Below are positions 32,691 through 44,800 of a stretch of DNA of 64,000 nt, one piece after another. Made by a program: the position numbers and the translations under genes. The stretch comes from Gnetum montanum. Taxonomy: Eukaryota > Streptophyta > Gnetopsida > Gnetales > Gnetaceae. The notes beneath the pieces were generated by a model that saw only the letters and a program-made list of their open reading frames with translations, ran no database searches and was not told the DNA's origin. The first letter of the stretch is position 1. The number at the start of each line of letters is the position of its first letter. Location of the stretch: NCBI GenBank assembly GCA_015680685.1, contig MNCI01002237.1:57828-121827 (forward strand). The letters run 5' to 3'.

Positions 32691-33640
32691 GATGTTGAAC
32701 CAGATGACATCTATTGAGGAGAGTTAAATATCCTTAAAAATTTTAAGCAAGAGCCCCTAAAGTTGAAAACTCTACTTGCTGACATAGACTATGCTTTCCT
32801 AAAAAATGCCAAGGTGATGATAATTAATTCTAACCTTGCTCTTGAATAGAAAAAGATGTTGTTGAAGGTGATCAAAAAATGGTCAACAACCTTTGCTTGT
32901 TCATATCATAAAATCACTAGGATTGATCTTAGAATATGTCAGCATCACATCTATATTGATCTATCCGTCAAGCCAAAGAGGTAGTCGTAGTGATGGTTGA
33001 ACCCCAAGCTAAAGCATATCATCAAAGAGGAAGTTGAATAACTCCTTCAGATATGGTTCATCTATCCAATTGCACATAGTGAGTGAGTTACTCCAGTTGT
33101 AATTGTGCTAAAGAAATATGGAAATTTAAGGGTGTGTATTGATTTTAAACTATTAAACAGGATGACCTACAAAGATCATTTTCCATTGCCATTTGCGGAC
33201 CAGGTGTTGGACACCATTTCTGGGAATTTCTTCTATAGATTTCTATATGGTTATAATGGTTATAACCAAATTCAAATTTCACTGAATGATTAGGCCAAAA
33301 CTATATTCACAAGGTCTTGGGGGACTTCTACATATCGAAAGATGCCATGTGGTTTGTGTAATGTCCCTACAACTTTCCAATACTTTGTCCTTAGCATTTT
33401 TCAATAGTAGATTGGTAGCAAGTGGAAGTATTCATGGATGACTTCTCCACATATGGTGCTATGTTTGAGTAGGCCCTAGAGCACCTTGAGAAAATTCTTA
33501 AAAGGTGTGTGGAGACCAATCTTTAGCACAATTGGAAAAAGAGCCATTTGATGGTCTAGGAGGAAATTGTATTGGGACATAAAATTTGTCAAGAAAGGAT
33601 TAAGGTGAACCCTAAAATGATTAGGGTCATCCAAGAAATA
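32691..33640 (+). pseudogene. E3 reverse transcriptase (Athila-like)
   Basis: Motifs: TPVVIVLKKYGNLRVCIDFK, TYKDHFPLPFADQVLD, YGYNGYNQIQIS, RKMPCGLCNVPTTFQ, the catalytic VEVFMDDFSTYG near 33424 (a methionine-containing MDD box, as usual for Athila), LEKILKRCVETNL and VLGHKICQERIKVNPK. The core DD is intact, but stops and frameshifts are frequent. Confidence 0.8.
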
Positions 33641-34250
33641 ACCCATTAGTCAGAAACCATTAAATATCTCTAGTCATTCCTTGGATACACTAGCTACTAC
33701 CAAAAAATCATATAGAATTTCTCTAAGATTACTAAACCGTTAGTCGAGCTTACGAAGAAAGATGCTTCATTTTTATGGATCGAGGAATGTGATTAGGCAT
33801 TCCAAAAACTCAAAGAAAAGCTTGTAGAAACTCTAATTTTACAAGTACCTAATTACTCTTGTCCATTTCACATCATGAAAAATGCATCAAACTATGCCTT
33901 AGGAGTAGTGCTTATGTAGTTGGACAATCAGAAACATCATTATTACATCCACTGTGCAAGCCAAAGCATTGTGGGTGCATAGCTCAACTACACCACGATG
34001 GAGAAAGAGATAATGGCAATGGTGTATGCCTTAGAAATGCTTAGGCACTATGTGCTTGGATACAAGATCTTTATGCACATAATTCATAGTGCCATTTGCT
34101 TCTTCATGAACAAGTTGATGGTGAACCCCCATGTCATATGGTGGTTGGTGATCTTACAGGAGTTTGATCATACAATTGTAGATCGAAAGGAAACTAAGAA
34201 TGTGATTACTAATCACTTGTCTTAGATACAATGGGACAACAAAGAGGAGG
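33641..34250 (+). pseudogene. E3 RNase H
   Basis: Connection LVELTKKDASFLWIEECD, then CPFHIMKNASNYALGVVLM, METI-region MEKEIMAMVYALEMLRHYVL and the C-terminal NVITNHLS (ADHLS in relatives). The first catalytic DAS is NAS here. Confidence 0.75.
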
Positions 34251-35570
34251 AGAGTCCATCTTTTGATCAATTTCTTGATGAACTCCTCTTTGTTGGTTCA
34301 ATAAATGAACAAGTACCCAATGAGCCTACATTGTAGGATTACATCCTTACTTATCTTCCCACTCAGGAGATGCCATAAGAGTTAGACCACTGAAAAAAAA
34401 ACAATAGTTTCTTCATCAAGCCAAATGATTCATGAAGCTTAACGGACACCTTTATAAGGTATGCATTGATGGCCTGGTTCATTGGTGTGTTCTTGATGCC
34501 AATCAACTACAAGTTCTTCAAGATGTTCATGAGAGTTCACATTGGGACCACTATGTAGGAAGATGCATGACCATTAAGATCCTAATGAAAAGGTATTAAT
34601 GGCCAACAATCTTTAGAGACATCCACAAATTTATCTACTCTTGTGAATGCTATCAATGAGATGATGAGATGACTACTCAAATGGAGGGGCCTCAGCAATG
34701 GATCTAACCACTAGAACCCTTTGATATCTAGGGAATTAACTTCATGGATCCCATCACACCCATGTCAAATAAAAGGGTATACATTATAGTCACTATTAAC
34801 TATTGTACAAAATGGATAGATGTAGTAACCATCACTGATTGTACATCTTTCACTACTACTTGGTTTTTCCAACAAAATGTTGTAAATAGGTTTGGGGTGC
34901 CACATGCACTGATTTCTAACAATGGTACTTATTTTACAAGTTGTACTTTTTGCAAGCTTATGCAATTCTTTGGGGTTGAGCATATATTAACACCACCTTA
35001 CCACTTCCAAGCCAACAATTAAGCAAAGGTTACCAATAGGAAGATCAGTAAGATCTTAATTAGAACAATAAGAAAATATAGGAGAGACTGGAGCACAAAA
35101 ATCAACAATTCCCTCTAGGCATATTGCTCAACATGAAAACTTCCTATAGGCTATTCTCCCTATGAGTTGGTGTACAAAAAATTACCAACTCTTCTAGTCC
35201 AATCCAACCTCTATATACTTTCAATAGCCTGTAGCCTTAACCTTGACCTTAGCCTAGCATAAAAAGAAGGATTGATTAACCTTAATGTATTAGATGAGAA
35301 TTGATTGGTGGCCCTATCATTAAATGAACTACACAAGGCATTCAACAAAAAAAATCTATGACCTCAAAATTAGAAAAGTGAAATTTCAACTTGGATACAA
35401 GGTCCACTACTAGAACCCCACACATGTGCCATAACGAATCAAGTTCCAAACATTATGGGAAGGCCCTTACATAATTTATGAAATATTTCCTTTTGGGGCC
35501 ATGTTGATCTACAAACTTGAGCCCAAACAACAAGAAATTAGTCAACATGCAATAACTTAAACCTTTCCAT
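34251..35570 (+). pseudogene. E3 integrase
   Basis: Zinc-binding part VHESSHWDHYVGR and SCECYQ, then FDI.GINFMDPITP with the first aspartate, YCTKWIDVVTITDCT, GVPHALISNNGTYF (the usual SDNGTHF is changed to SNNGTYF, losing the second aspartate), LTPPYHFQANN, and a C-terminal SPYELVYKKLP segment. The active site is destroyed. Normal role: inserting element cDNA. Confidence 0.75.
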
Positions 35571-36024
35571 GAGCTTAAGAAAACTAGTGCAAGAAACACC
35601 TCATTAAATGGACAACCTCACTTAATTTTTTGGATCTTCTCCTTTCAACTCAATCATAGGGGAGATGGCCATCCATGTTAATCACTTAAGTGACTCTTTA
35701 GTTTTTATAGTTTTTATACACCTTCTTTGTTTTTCTACTTTTTTATTTTACACTTTATGTTGTTTTTCCCAATTTTTATTTACAACGTCATTACTATATT
35801 TTATATTTCTTTAACAATTTTTAATTTCTTTTATATTTTATTTTATTTTTGTGTGCACTTTTCTTCTCATTTCCTAATAAAGTGCTTTATTGCCAGTAAG
35901 ACACAATAATGTTGTAGTTGTTTGCTAATGGTGGTTTGTACTTAATATTTTCAATTACTAATGTTTGATCTATTTTTGAGTTTTGATGACTGATGACTAA
36001 GACATGGTTTTCTTTTCATGGAAT
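35571..36024 (+). other. E3 post-integrase T-rich segment
   Basis: Homologous to 24795-25100 of E2 (ctcaatcataggggagatggcca, then T-rich). E4 is inserted at 36030. Confidence 0.6.
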
Positions 36025-36029
36025 AGACA
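36025..36029. repeat. Target-site duplication of E4, left copy (AGACA)
   Basis: Pairs with AGGCA at 52998-53002; one G/A difference. Confidence 0.7.
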
Positions 36030-37615
36030 TGAAATAGCACCAAATTTGGGTCACTGTGTCTCAACTACAAATTTGTCTAAGTGTTGACACAAGGCAAATT
36101 TTTTTAAAATGTTGGGCCTATGCTCTCCACCACTAAGGCTACACTCTAGAGCATAGTCAACATAGTCTAAAAAAAACTCTATATTTGCAAGATCTTTCAA
36201 AGTGTTGATGGCAGCTACAAATTTCACTAAGTGTCAAGCAAGAAGCTATCAAGCTTGGTTGGCATGGAAGAAATAGTTTGGCAAATTTTCTAACTACTAT
36301 GACTATGCTCCCTATTATGCTCTAGAGTGTAGTCAACATAGTCTGCATGAAGACACTAGTTCTATAAAAAAAATTTAACTATTGAGGCTATGCTCTCACT
36401 GCTAGGACCACACTCTAGAGCGTAGTCAGCATAGTCAGTACTTGAACACATATTATTGCAAAATTTGTCTAACTGGTAGGACTACGCTCTAAAGCGTAGT
36501 CAGTGTAGTCATGCAAAACTACCTCCATAAGCCTCTAGAACTTAGAATTGGGCTTCATCTTAGCTCCAACACAACTTCAATAGGAAAGATCAACAAATTT
36601 TCTCTCTTTTGCCACCCAATTTGCCCCTAAATTGTACTTATGCTCAACACCACTCAAGAGAGTAGACATCATAGGCCCGAAGTGTAGTCTTCAAAACTAC
36701 ACTATTTTACACTATTTTTAGGTACATTGTGGTCTGTTTGACCCTTCCACATGTAGTTTGGATAGCATAGTCATAGTTTGGTAGTCTTGCAAAGTCCATT
36801 GAAGCACACTAGTAGAACACCATTTTCTTCATTAGGAGCATAGTTGGGTGCAACGTAGTCCCAACTACCCCTCTACCATGAGGCACCCAATCTAGAATTC
36901 ACAGTAACCCTAATCCTATAAATACCCCCAATTCTCTATGTTTTATGGGTTGGCAATTCTTGCATTCAATTGGCAAAATTTCATTCTGAGCATTCTCACA
37001 TTCAAGCACACTTGGCATTTTAGTAGACTCTAGATTGACACGTGACATTGTTGCACACCACCTAGCACATCATAGGCCACCGCAACCCATGGGACACCAC
37101 AATAGCCAACTCAGTAGGCATATACTTCATGGAAAATGTTAGTCTTCATAGCCTAAAGATCCTAAGACTATGACTACACTACCTATTGCACCTATTTATA
37201 CATCGTGTACCTCTTCACCTTTTCTTGCAGTTAACTATGCTCCCCTCATTTGGGGTGGTGTTTCTTTCTCTCTTGCTCATCTCCCTTGAATTTTAGCATT
37301 TTCCCTTACATTTTAACATTCTACCTGCATTTTTTGCTATTTTCTACACATACTTGCATGTTTGCACTTTCGTTTTTCACCAGAAACCTTAACTACGCTC
37401 ACCCTTGTTAACATCATGAATGTCACGAACACCATGCAAACCCTTAGCATTCATTTTGGCATTGCACTCCTTAAGTCCTAGTTTGACTGACAAGATCATT
37501 CTAGGCACCGTGTATCCATTTCTTGTAGGCCATCACATGGATGCAAGGTCAAACTGTGTGCATTGCAAACCTTTCAGTGTACCATTTTAGCCTCTAACAT
37601 TTTTTTTTCACTACA
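36030..37615 (+). repeat. E4 5' LTR
   Basis: Matches 51341-52997 from end to end. U3 has four copies of a near-palindrome with arms GACTACGCTC/GAGCGTAGTC (36148-36172, 36306-36340, 36405-36440, 36479-36510), each followed by a second CATAGTC or GTAGTC. A TATA-like tataaatacccc occurs at 36919. Confidence 0.88.
36148..36510. promoter_or_regulatory. Near-palindrome array in the E4 5' LTR
   Basis: Four spaced copies of the type actacgctctaaagcgtagtc, each followed 3-5 bp later by a half-site (GTAGTC/ATAGTC). The 3' LTR has five (about 51447, 51565, 51703, 51798, 51862). Confidence 0.55.
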
Positions 37616-37617
37616 AT

Positions 37618-37640
37618 TTTTTGGTGCTAGAAGGAGGGCC
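37618..37640 (+). other. E4 primer-binding-site region
   Basis: tttggtgctagaaggagggcc follows the LTR end by a few bases. The position and TGG start fit a PBS; I do not assign the tRNA. Confidence 0.55.
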
Positions 37641-38459
37641 AATGCCATTTCCTTTTACGACCTTCATTGGTCATTATCTTATGTGCTTTCTCCACCACTA
37701 TTACTAGCTCTAGGCTAGCATAGACTCAATAGCCCTATGTACCTACCATGACAATAGCTAGATCTAAAGATAGCATAGGAGTTATCTACAAACTAGTGAG
37801 TGTAGACTAGACCTTATCGTTGGCTCCCCTAGAACCCTACTTGACAACTCCTAGAGCTCACGCCTTATACTTTACTAAATTCTAGGCACTCGGGAGAGTG
37901 TAGCTACCTCTCAGTGTAGAGAGAATAGTTGGCTTTAGCATAGTGAGCATAGTCCTAGAGTTAGCCATTTTTCAATAGTTTTACACTCACCATTTTTTTG
38001 TAAGCTTTACACTTAGCTATTTTTACAGTAGCCTTCATACTTAGCTATTTTTTCTATCATTTTTTCCTATATTTGGCAACTAGTAGTCTTTCACATTTCT
38101 CCCTTTGCATCATGAACCCTAGGTAGCCTTTGACTTTGGCTTTAACCATGGTTGTTGTTCAGCGCACTTAGCAAGAAATCCAAATTAACCATCCTACCAG
38201 TCCAACCATGGTAGGATAAAGGTAATCCCTTAGGCTATGCATCCTACCTTCTAAGTCCATAGTGTTGAATGATGTGTAGTATAACTTCATTTGTGCAAAG
38301 CTCTAGGTGGATCTATTCATAGATCCCCAGGAAATGAAGGCCAAATGAAGCTATGGGCTCATACACCAAAACAGAAGGGAATACTTTACCTCTTCTATGG
38401 ACTTCATTCCACTCATAGAGCCTTATCAGTGGATGCTTAATTAGCTCATTCGAGCCAAT
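37641..38459 (+). other. E4 leader, no frame recognised
   Basis: No conserved coding segment seen between the PBS and the first gag-like frame. Confidence 0.4.
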
Positions 38460-41100
38460 GGACATGAGGTGGGGACAAAGTATGAGGAACCCCTACAGGA
38501 GGAGCAAGATGAGTTTGAAGCTTGTTCAGAGCATGAGAACTTGTTCCACACCTCCTTTCAACTAGCAAACCCTAGCTTGGTTTTCTCATGCTCTCATCCA
38601 TCCATCTTCCTAGAGACAATTATATCCCCAATGTCATCTTGGAGGTCCACACCAGTGGGTTGCACTAGACCTAGTACATGTTCTAGGATGTCGTACATCT
38701 TGCTAGCCTACCCTTCAAAATCCCATCACAACTTGTGCAAACCTCCCTACTTGCAACTATCATGTTGATACAACCCTATGTGCACATTGTGCATATTTCT
38801 CTATCACAAGAGACTTAGGCACCGTACATTCCACCTGTCATGTTGACACCCTTTAGAACAACCAAACCCACAAACATGTGGTGGGAACCAACTACTGTAC
38901 CTATGGCATGGCCCACACAATAAGCATCGCATGTGTCCTTACAATGCATAGCCAAGTCATGGGTCGCCTAAATAGCATAGTAGGAGCACAATCATCATAG
39001 CCCGTTGCAACCTCCCTGAACTTGAATCAAGCATTCCAGCTCATCTAGAATCTGATAGAGGAGGTTAAGTGGCTCAAGGCTTCCTCCTTTGAAATGGTTC
39101 ATGTGATGGATTTCTACCAAGATGATCTGATAAGTCTTGTAGTTCCATTACTAACTCTACCTGCCAGGGTCCCACTATCCCAATTCATCAAATAAAATTA
39201 ATTCTTACTTGGTGATCTTCCAATCTGAATGCCTTCTACTATAAGCATGGACACATGCTATTATTCATGTGTTTTCCATGTCCTTAACTAGCAAGGCACT
39301 AGATTGGTAGTGCATGCTCCCTAAGGCCTTCATCTCTTCTTTGGAAAATTTGCTTAGCCAATTCACCACATGCTTCAAGTATAACTTGAAGCCTAAGGAA
39401 ACCCTAGACTAGCAAATGTAAATTAAGTAAGGTCACCTAAAACCCATGCAAAAAATCATAAAACACTAGAGTGCATCACTCAACAAAATCTATTAGCCCA
39501 TTGCAAAAACACACATGTTTGCGATTTTCAATGGTGCAATGAACAACTTTATTAAGTTGAAGCTGCATTACCTAGCCCCACAATCCTTAAGATAAGCATT
39601 TGCTCAAACCAAGAGCATTCAAGATGTTGTAAAGGCCAACAAAGACCTAGCCTATATGGCCTACAAGGACTTGCATGCCAAAAATGACAAGTACAAGGGC
39701 AAATAGGCAACCACAATTGTAGCAATAGTGGCCAATGAGGCCAAGCCAACCAACACCAAACCAACAACCAAGCCATACAAGGCCCTGACCAATAACAAGG
39801 CTTCTAGCTCTAGCACTATGGCAAGTAATTGGCCTACATCATCGATAGTCATAGGGCAAGCTACCCAAAGGCCAAACTATGAGTGCAAGGATTACTCAAA
39901 GTGCACACCATTGCCCATTATGATATCCAAACTCTTGGATAAACTGCTTAAAGCTTAATGCATCTAGTATAAGAAAATGTTTGAGGATGCTCACAAGTGC
40001 CATGATAAGTACTGCAAGCTTCTTAAGAATTCCTCAGCTACAACACCAAACAAGCCCCCAATCCCTAAGCATTTTAAGCTAAACCATTTTACCACTATCA
40101 CCAATTGCCTGGCCATGATATAAACTTTTACATGGATTTGAACGATGATGTAAAATGCATGATTAATTGGGTTGAGTTGGTTCTTGATGCAACCAACCTA
40201 ATTTGCCCCCAAAATAAATCAATGGGGGTCTATAAGGATCCTCTAAATGCGAGTAGTGTAGGGTATACCATCAATGCTATCAGCATTGATGATAACTCAA
40301 AATTGATGCAAGAGCCATTCATGGTTTGTGTGCCCTCTAGTAGCGCAGGGGCCCCCTTGACATCAACTAGTTCGAGGATTCCTTTCATTGTTAGAGGACC
40401 ACCTCGGGCACCTACAATACCCTTTTTGGTTAGGATCCCATAACACGTTGCAGTAGTAATAGCCTAGTCACCCTTTGTTGTCAAGATGCCACAACATGCA
40501 AACTCCTCCCTTACTTAGAGTTTAGTGGTGGGCCATGAATCAATCCTCACCTACCTAATGGATCATCCTATAGGCAATGCTAGCAGAACATCTAGGTGGA
40601 AACCAATGAGGCCTAATGAGTGTCTCACCAATAAAATGGTTAGGGAGCACCATCAGAAAAGGGCACTAGGCCCACTAAAGCCCATCCCTTGTCCTCTATT
40701 CCCATGGCCAAATCAACCAAGAAGGCCATCATAAGCAACCAACAATAGAGCATTGAGGCTTCAAAACCTGAAAGGCAAGTAAAGCCTAAATCTTCTCCAT
40801 GAGAGATTCGTCTCTTAGGCTGCATAGAGGAGGTGAATGCTAAACAAAATAGTAGATAGCAACAAAGACTTCCTTGATGTGTTGGCCTAGGTTAAATAGG
40901 CATTAAAATAAAAGAACACAATGTTAAGCCTGTATGACCTAATCATAACCTCCTTTGCCCATCGTAAAGCATTGGTCCACATGTTGACCTCCATTCCTAT
41001 TACAAAGGACATCCTGGTAGATGAAAAATCCATCCATGCTATGATGTTGCCTCCTACATCACAAGAATTGAGTTGAACAACCCTAACATTCTATGATGAG
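38460..41100 (+). pseudogene. gag: E4 gag-like region, heavily decayed
   Basis: Coding-like pieces on the plus strand include 38469-38768, a stretch reading EVKWLKASSFEMVHVMDFYQ and DDLISLVVPLLT near 39060-39160, a lysine/threonine/alanine-rich open frame 39728-39958, and near 40860-41100 LYDLIITSFAHRKALVHMLT followed by ILVDEKSIHAMMLP, which joins the protease. No zinc knuckle is recognised with confidence. Position between PBS and protease supports gag. Confidence 0.5.
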
Positions 41101-41600
41101 GTGATCAAGGTTAACCTTGAGAAGGGTTAGGTCATTACTACATCAATGTTCATTACAATTTTTATGGGGCAATGTAGAATCCATAGGTTGCATGTTGATG
41201 ATGCAGCAACAACTAATTTCATCCCATATGATATCATTGACAAGATGGGTCTTGCTAACCAAATCAAACCCATCAAGACAACATGCCTAAAATCCTTTAA
41301 TGGATCATGCATTTTCATAAGGGGAATAGTCACAATAGCCTTTGTGATAGGGAAGAAATTCCCCACCACTATAGGATTCATAGTAATTGAGGAGATGCTA
41401 GGTTTGAACTTGATCTTGGGCAGGCCTTGGCTAGCCCAACCAAGGGTTGTCTCCTCTCCAATCCACCAAGAAATCCACCTTCCCTATGAAGGTGGTGAGA
41501 TTATCATTTACGGTAACAACCAACCCCTTTATCCATCAACAACAGTGACACAGAACAAGGGTCAAAGATGGAGTTCTCTAATGACATGCCTCTTTTGAAG
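41101..41600 (+). pseudogene. E4 aspartic protease (Tat-like)
   Basis: The open frame 41146-41598 contains RLHVDDAATTNFIPYDIIDK, where related Tat proteases have VDDGS, so the active-site glycine-serine is replaced. The second conserved strand LNLILGRPWLAQPRVVSSPI, followed by HQEIHLPYEGG, is typical of Tat proteases. Probably inactive. Confidence 0.75.
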
Positions 41601-42060
41601 GATGAGGGTGAAACATGTGAGGAAAACCAAACTGAGGAGCCAAAAGGAGCCAAGAAGCTCTTGAAGGATGCTTTGTGCGTAGAAGTGTCCTTCAACATAA
41701 CTGATGAAGGTCAAGTCTAGTACCACATAGTACCATCTAGGCCCTACATTCCCCATAATCCACATTAGATTAGGAAGCAACTATGTGACTAAGGTATCCC
41801 CTTAGTCCAATATGCACTAGGTGCCTACCTACCCCACACTTCTACATACCTTGCCTGCTTGCATTTTGTTTATGCATTTACATTTAGCTTGGTTGTTTGC
41901 ATTTCACATTGTTCGCTTTATTACACATATTTTTTTTGTTTGTGCATTTTTTCTTAGTTAATTTCTATGCTTTTTAGTTTACTTTTTAGTAGTTATTAGC
42001 ATACACATGAAAAACATCAAAATACATAAAAAATCATAAAAATTTAAACCACAAAAACTA
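41601..42060 (+). other. E4 protease-downstream segment
   Basis: A coding-like continuation (LLKDEGETCEENQTEEPKG, LCVEVSFNITDEGQV) ends near 41790, followed by T-rich non-coding sequence. A 5' splice site here (for example AAGGTATCC near 41790) would be consistent with the PR-RT intron known in Ogre elements. Confidence 0.4.
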
Positions 42061-42275
42061 TGGTCCAAAAAGGCCTTAAACTGGCACATAGCCCACCATG
42101 GCCTAAAACTAGCAACACTTTTCCTTCCAATGCATGGCTCAAATTGGCCTTAAACTACCATTGGGGCCTAGAATGGCCTAAAACTACTAATACATGCTAT
42201 CAACACATGTGGCCCAGAATGGTCTAAAACTATCATTGTGGCCCAAAATGGCCTTAAACTAGCATGGGATATGCA
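42061..42275 (+). repeat. AAACTAGCA-motif repeats, first E4 cluster
   Basis: Six diverged copies of a 27-35-bp unit such as tggcccaaaatggccttaaactagcat, start to end of the interval. Confidence 0.6.
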
Positions 42276-42475
42276 ATGGCCTAGTCACATTAATTCATCA
42301 CATTACTAGCATTAAACTCATAGTAAATAATCACAAAATCCATACACTTCATATAGCAAAACAATTCATTACATCTCATGTAAATAATAGTACATAGCAT
42401 GGTCTTATACACCATGTGCCAAAAAATACACAAAATGCAAAAAACGCCCAATAGCAGGGCTACATTAGAATATGC

Positions 42476-44800
42476 TCAACTAGTGGTACTAGGTGGGGGT
42501 GGAGGTGCTTCCTCCTCCAGTGTGCTATTGGGGCCAGTAGCATTACCTTGTACCTACAACAACAACAAAAAAACAAGCCTATAAGCAAATGTACAATATA
42601 CAAGCTAAGATAAAACCTAAAAAAGCATAAAACCAATACAAATAAGTAACCTAAGAGTGTCCCACATTGATCATGTGTGGAGGTAAACTATCAAGGTCCT
42701 CCTCCAAGTGTTGGAGGATCTCAACCTCAGATAGCCATGTCTAGTCCTCTTGGCCAAATTCAATCCCTACAAGGATCTTACCTTTTTCCATGGAGGTCCA
42801 TGTAGGTGGGTCCATGGAAAATGTAGTAGATGAAGCCTCTCCTAAGAGCATAATAATCTACCTCTCTGGGGAACCACTAACCACTATATGATAAGCGAAC
42901 AACTCATAAGCATGTCTCTTGCTGGTCACCTCAAGAAACATCTCATGGTGGCAACGTTCCACAGACTCTTCTTTGAGCTACTAAAGATATGCATCTTACT
43001 CATGCTTATAGTGGTGTTTATGGTTCATTTGCATCTATCCCCACCTGTGCACCTTGGTATGAAATATTTTCTAGTCTTGGTTATTTTGGACAAGCTGATT
43101 CATCCATAACCACTACTAAGTGATCTCACAAGTGGCCTTGTTTTTGCCATGGATGGCTAATCAATACATGGAATAATCAATATTTGTAGTCTACTAGGTA
43201 CTATCTCCCCATGACTGAGCTTCTAGGAAGTCATATTAGGACTAAAGGTCCTTGATCTTTGTTTCTTGGCTCATCATCCTCTCCTGAAGTTTATGCATGC
43301 ATTTCCATAGGTGCTCATTCAAACACCTAAAGATTCATAATGCTTTCACGTAGGAAAGTGTGCACTTTCTAATTACCTTATATATATATGATAAGGCACT
43401 TGCTCTACTTTAGGAAGGAACTTGGGAATAACATCTACTTTAGCCACCTAGCTTGGATCCCAGCAAAGCTTAGAACCTGTTAGTATACAACAAGAAAATC
43501 AACCTTAGCCACAAACTCTACATTAAATCGGTAAAGCAACATAATTAAAACAACTTCATATGCATACCAAGCTTAGGATCTACCTACTATAGGTGGTTAA
43601 CCATGTCCTCCATGAAGGAAAACTTATTGGTCGTTTGTACCCATGGCTTCATATAGTAGGTAGATGTAGACAGTGGATTGCTAGCAGGCTCATTTGGGGC
43701 TGTGATCCAATAATGTAATAAGAAAAAACTAAATAGATAAAGATGCAAGAGGAAAAGAGAAACAATAGATGGCAACCTAAGACACTTACCTAGTAAGCCC
43801 TCAAGTGTGGGACTAGGGAGGTCTCCCAACTACACACCATTAAAGAGGCTATCAAAATCACCCCCATCAGGGTGGAGTAGCCCCTCCTCCAATTACTAGA
43901 GGATATTTGTGGCCTTTTGTAGCTCCTTCCTATGTGCTTCCCCCTCCTCAACTTGAGGAGGGGCCACTTCTACTATTGTTGTCACCACTACTTTGGTAGC
44001 CCTCTCTACTAATTTACAAACATAACATGTTAGCATTAGTATAACATAGCAAGAAAACATAAAAGTATAAACATAAAAAATACAAAATGAATGCATCTAG
44101 TAATTTACATATACTAACCTACAACCTCTATGTATAATTTGGGGATCTTAAGGCAAATATTCTTAATGCCTGCCTATCCAACCTTAAGAATAGCCTCCTC
44201 TATGGGACATGACATCTTGATCTTTGCCTTGGACAATCGCACCATTTCCACAATATAGCAATTAGCCTTATTCATTTTCCCTATAACAACTAAGAGACCC
44301 TTTCCTATGCTATTACATGAATAGTGTGACTACCCCAAGACACCTTTGGTTGTTACTGAATATGACTCATTGATATCCTCTGGGGGGATCCTATGCACAA
44401 GTGGTCATGAACATGTGCTTAACCTAAGGCTTAGATAGTTGTTCATAGTCTTGCACCACCCATCACCCACTATCACAACCACCAAAAGCTCTGTGAACCT
44501 TTGTAAATACCATGCGAAGAACGTGAAGTGTATGTGAGACCTTGCAACAAAATATCCTGGTTAGCCCCAAGCAACAATGTTTTGGTGATGACTCTTGCAA
44601 CCTTCACCACTAAGTGTAACCACATCATCACACTAAAACCCTACAGCAAGAATTCTAGGAATTCATGTGCCCCTGGCTAGAACTACACTACCTAATAACC
44701 CACTAGCATATCTAGTGTAGGTGTGTTTGGCATAGGCTCGCTCATGCAGCAGAGAATGCCAACAAGCTTCATAACAACTAGGATGGGCTTTAGTAACACC
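42476..44800 (-). CDS. E4 antisense spliced gene, at least five exons, product unknown
   Basis: On the strand opposite to the element's own genes, exons at 44119-44800, 43790-44008, 43584-43699, 42651-43476 and 42476-42553 are bounded by GT...AG introns of 110, 90, 107 and 97 nt. At three of the four joins the frame is continuous without adjustment. Within exons nearly all stops are TAG/TAA/TGA that one transition would explain. Sequence landmarks: VLLKPILVVMKLVGILCC at the start of the first exon, FFAWYLQRFTELLVVVIVG, VDVIPKFLPK, a coiled-coil-like LNEHLWKCMHKLQERMMSQ, SMDPPTWTSMEKGKILVGIE, VEILQHLEEDLDSLPPH, and a proline-run C-terminus LEEEAPPPPPSTTS. One frameshift in exon 1 and probably others in exon 4 show decay. 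The upstream acceptor (44801-44802) implies a further 5' exon not found. The product, about 640 residues, has no domain I recognise. E5 carries a homologue. Confidence 0.65.
42554..42650 (-). other. Intron 4 of the E4 antisense gene (97 nt)
   Basis: TTAG|GTTACT (42645-42650) to TTGTTGTTGTTGTAG|GTAC (AG at 42554-42555), with a long pyrimidine tract. Phase 0 on both sides. Confidence 0.6.
43477..43583 (-). other. Intron 3 of the E4 antisense gene (107 nt)
   Basis: GTAG|GTAGAT (43578-43583) to TTGTATACTAACAG|GTTC (AG at 43477-43478). The CTAAC before the AG also fits a branch point. The frame after it needs a one-base adjustment to enter VDVIPKFLPK, so an indel or a different donor is possible. 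Confidence 0.5.
43700..43789 (-). other. Intron 2 of the E4 antisense gene (90 nt)
   Basis: CTAG|GTAAGT (43784-43789, consensus donor) to TTGGATCACAG|CCCC (AG at 43700-43701). Splicing joins G|CC to give an alanine codon and keeps the frame (GLL-A-PNEPASN). Confidence 0.65.
44009..44118 (-). other. Intron 1 of the E4 antisense gene (110 nt)
   Basis: TGTAG|GTTAGT (44113-44118) to GTTTGTAAATTAG|TAG (AG at 44009-44010). Splicing joins G|TA to a valine codon and keeps the frame (YIEVV-V-ERATK). Confidence 0.62.
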
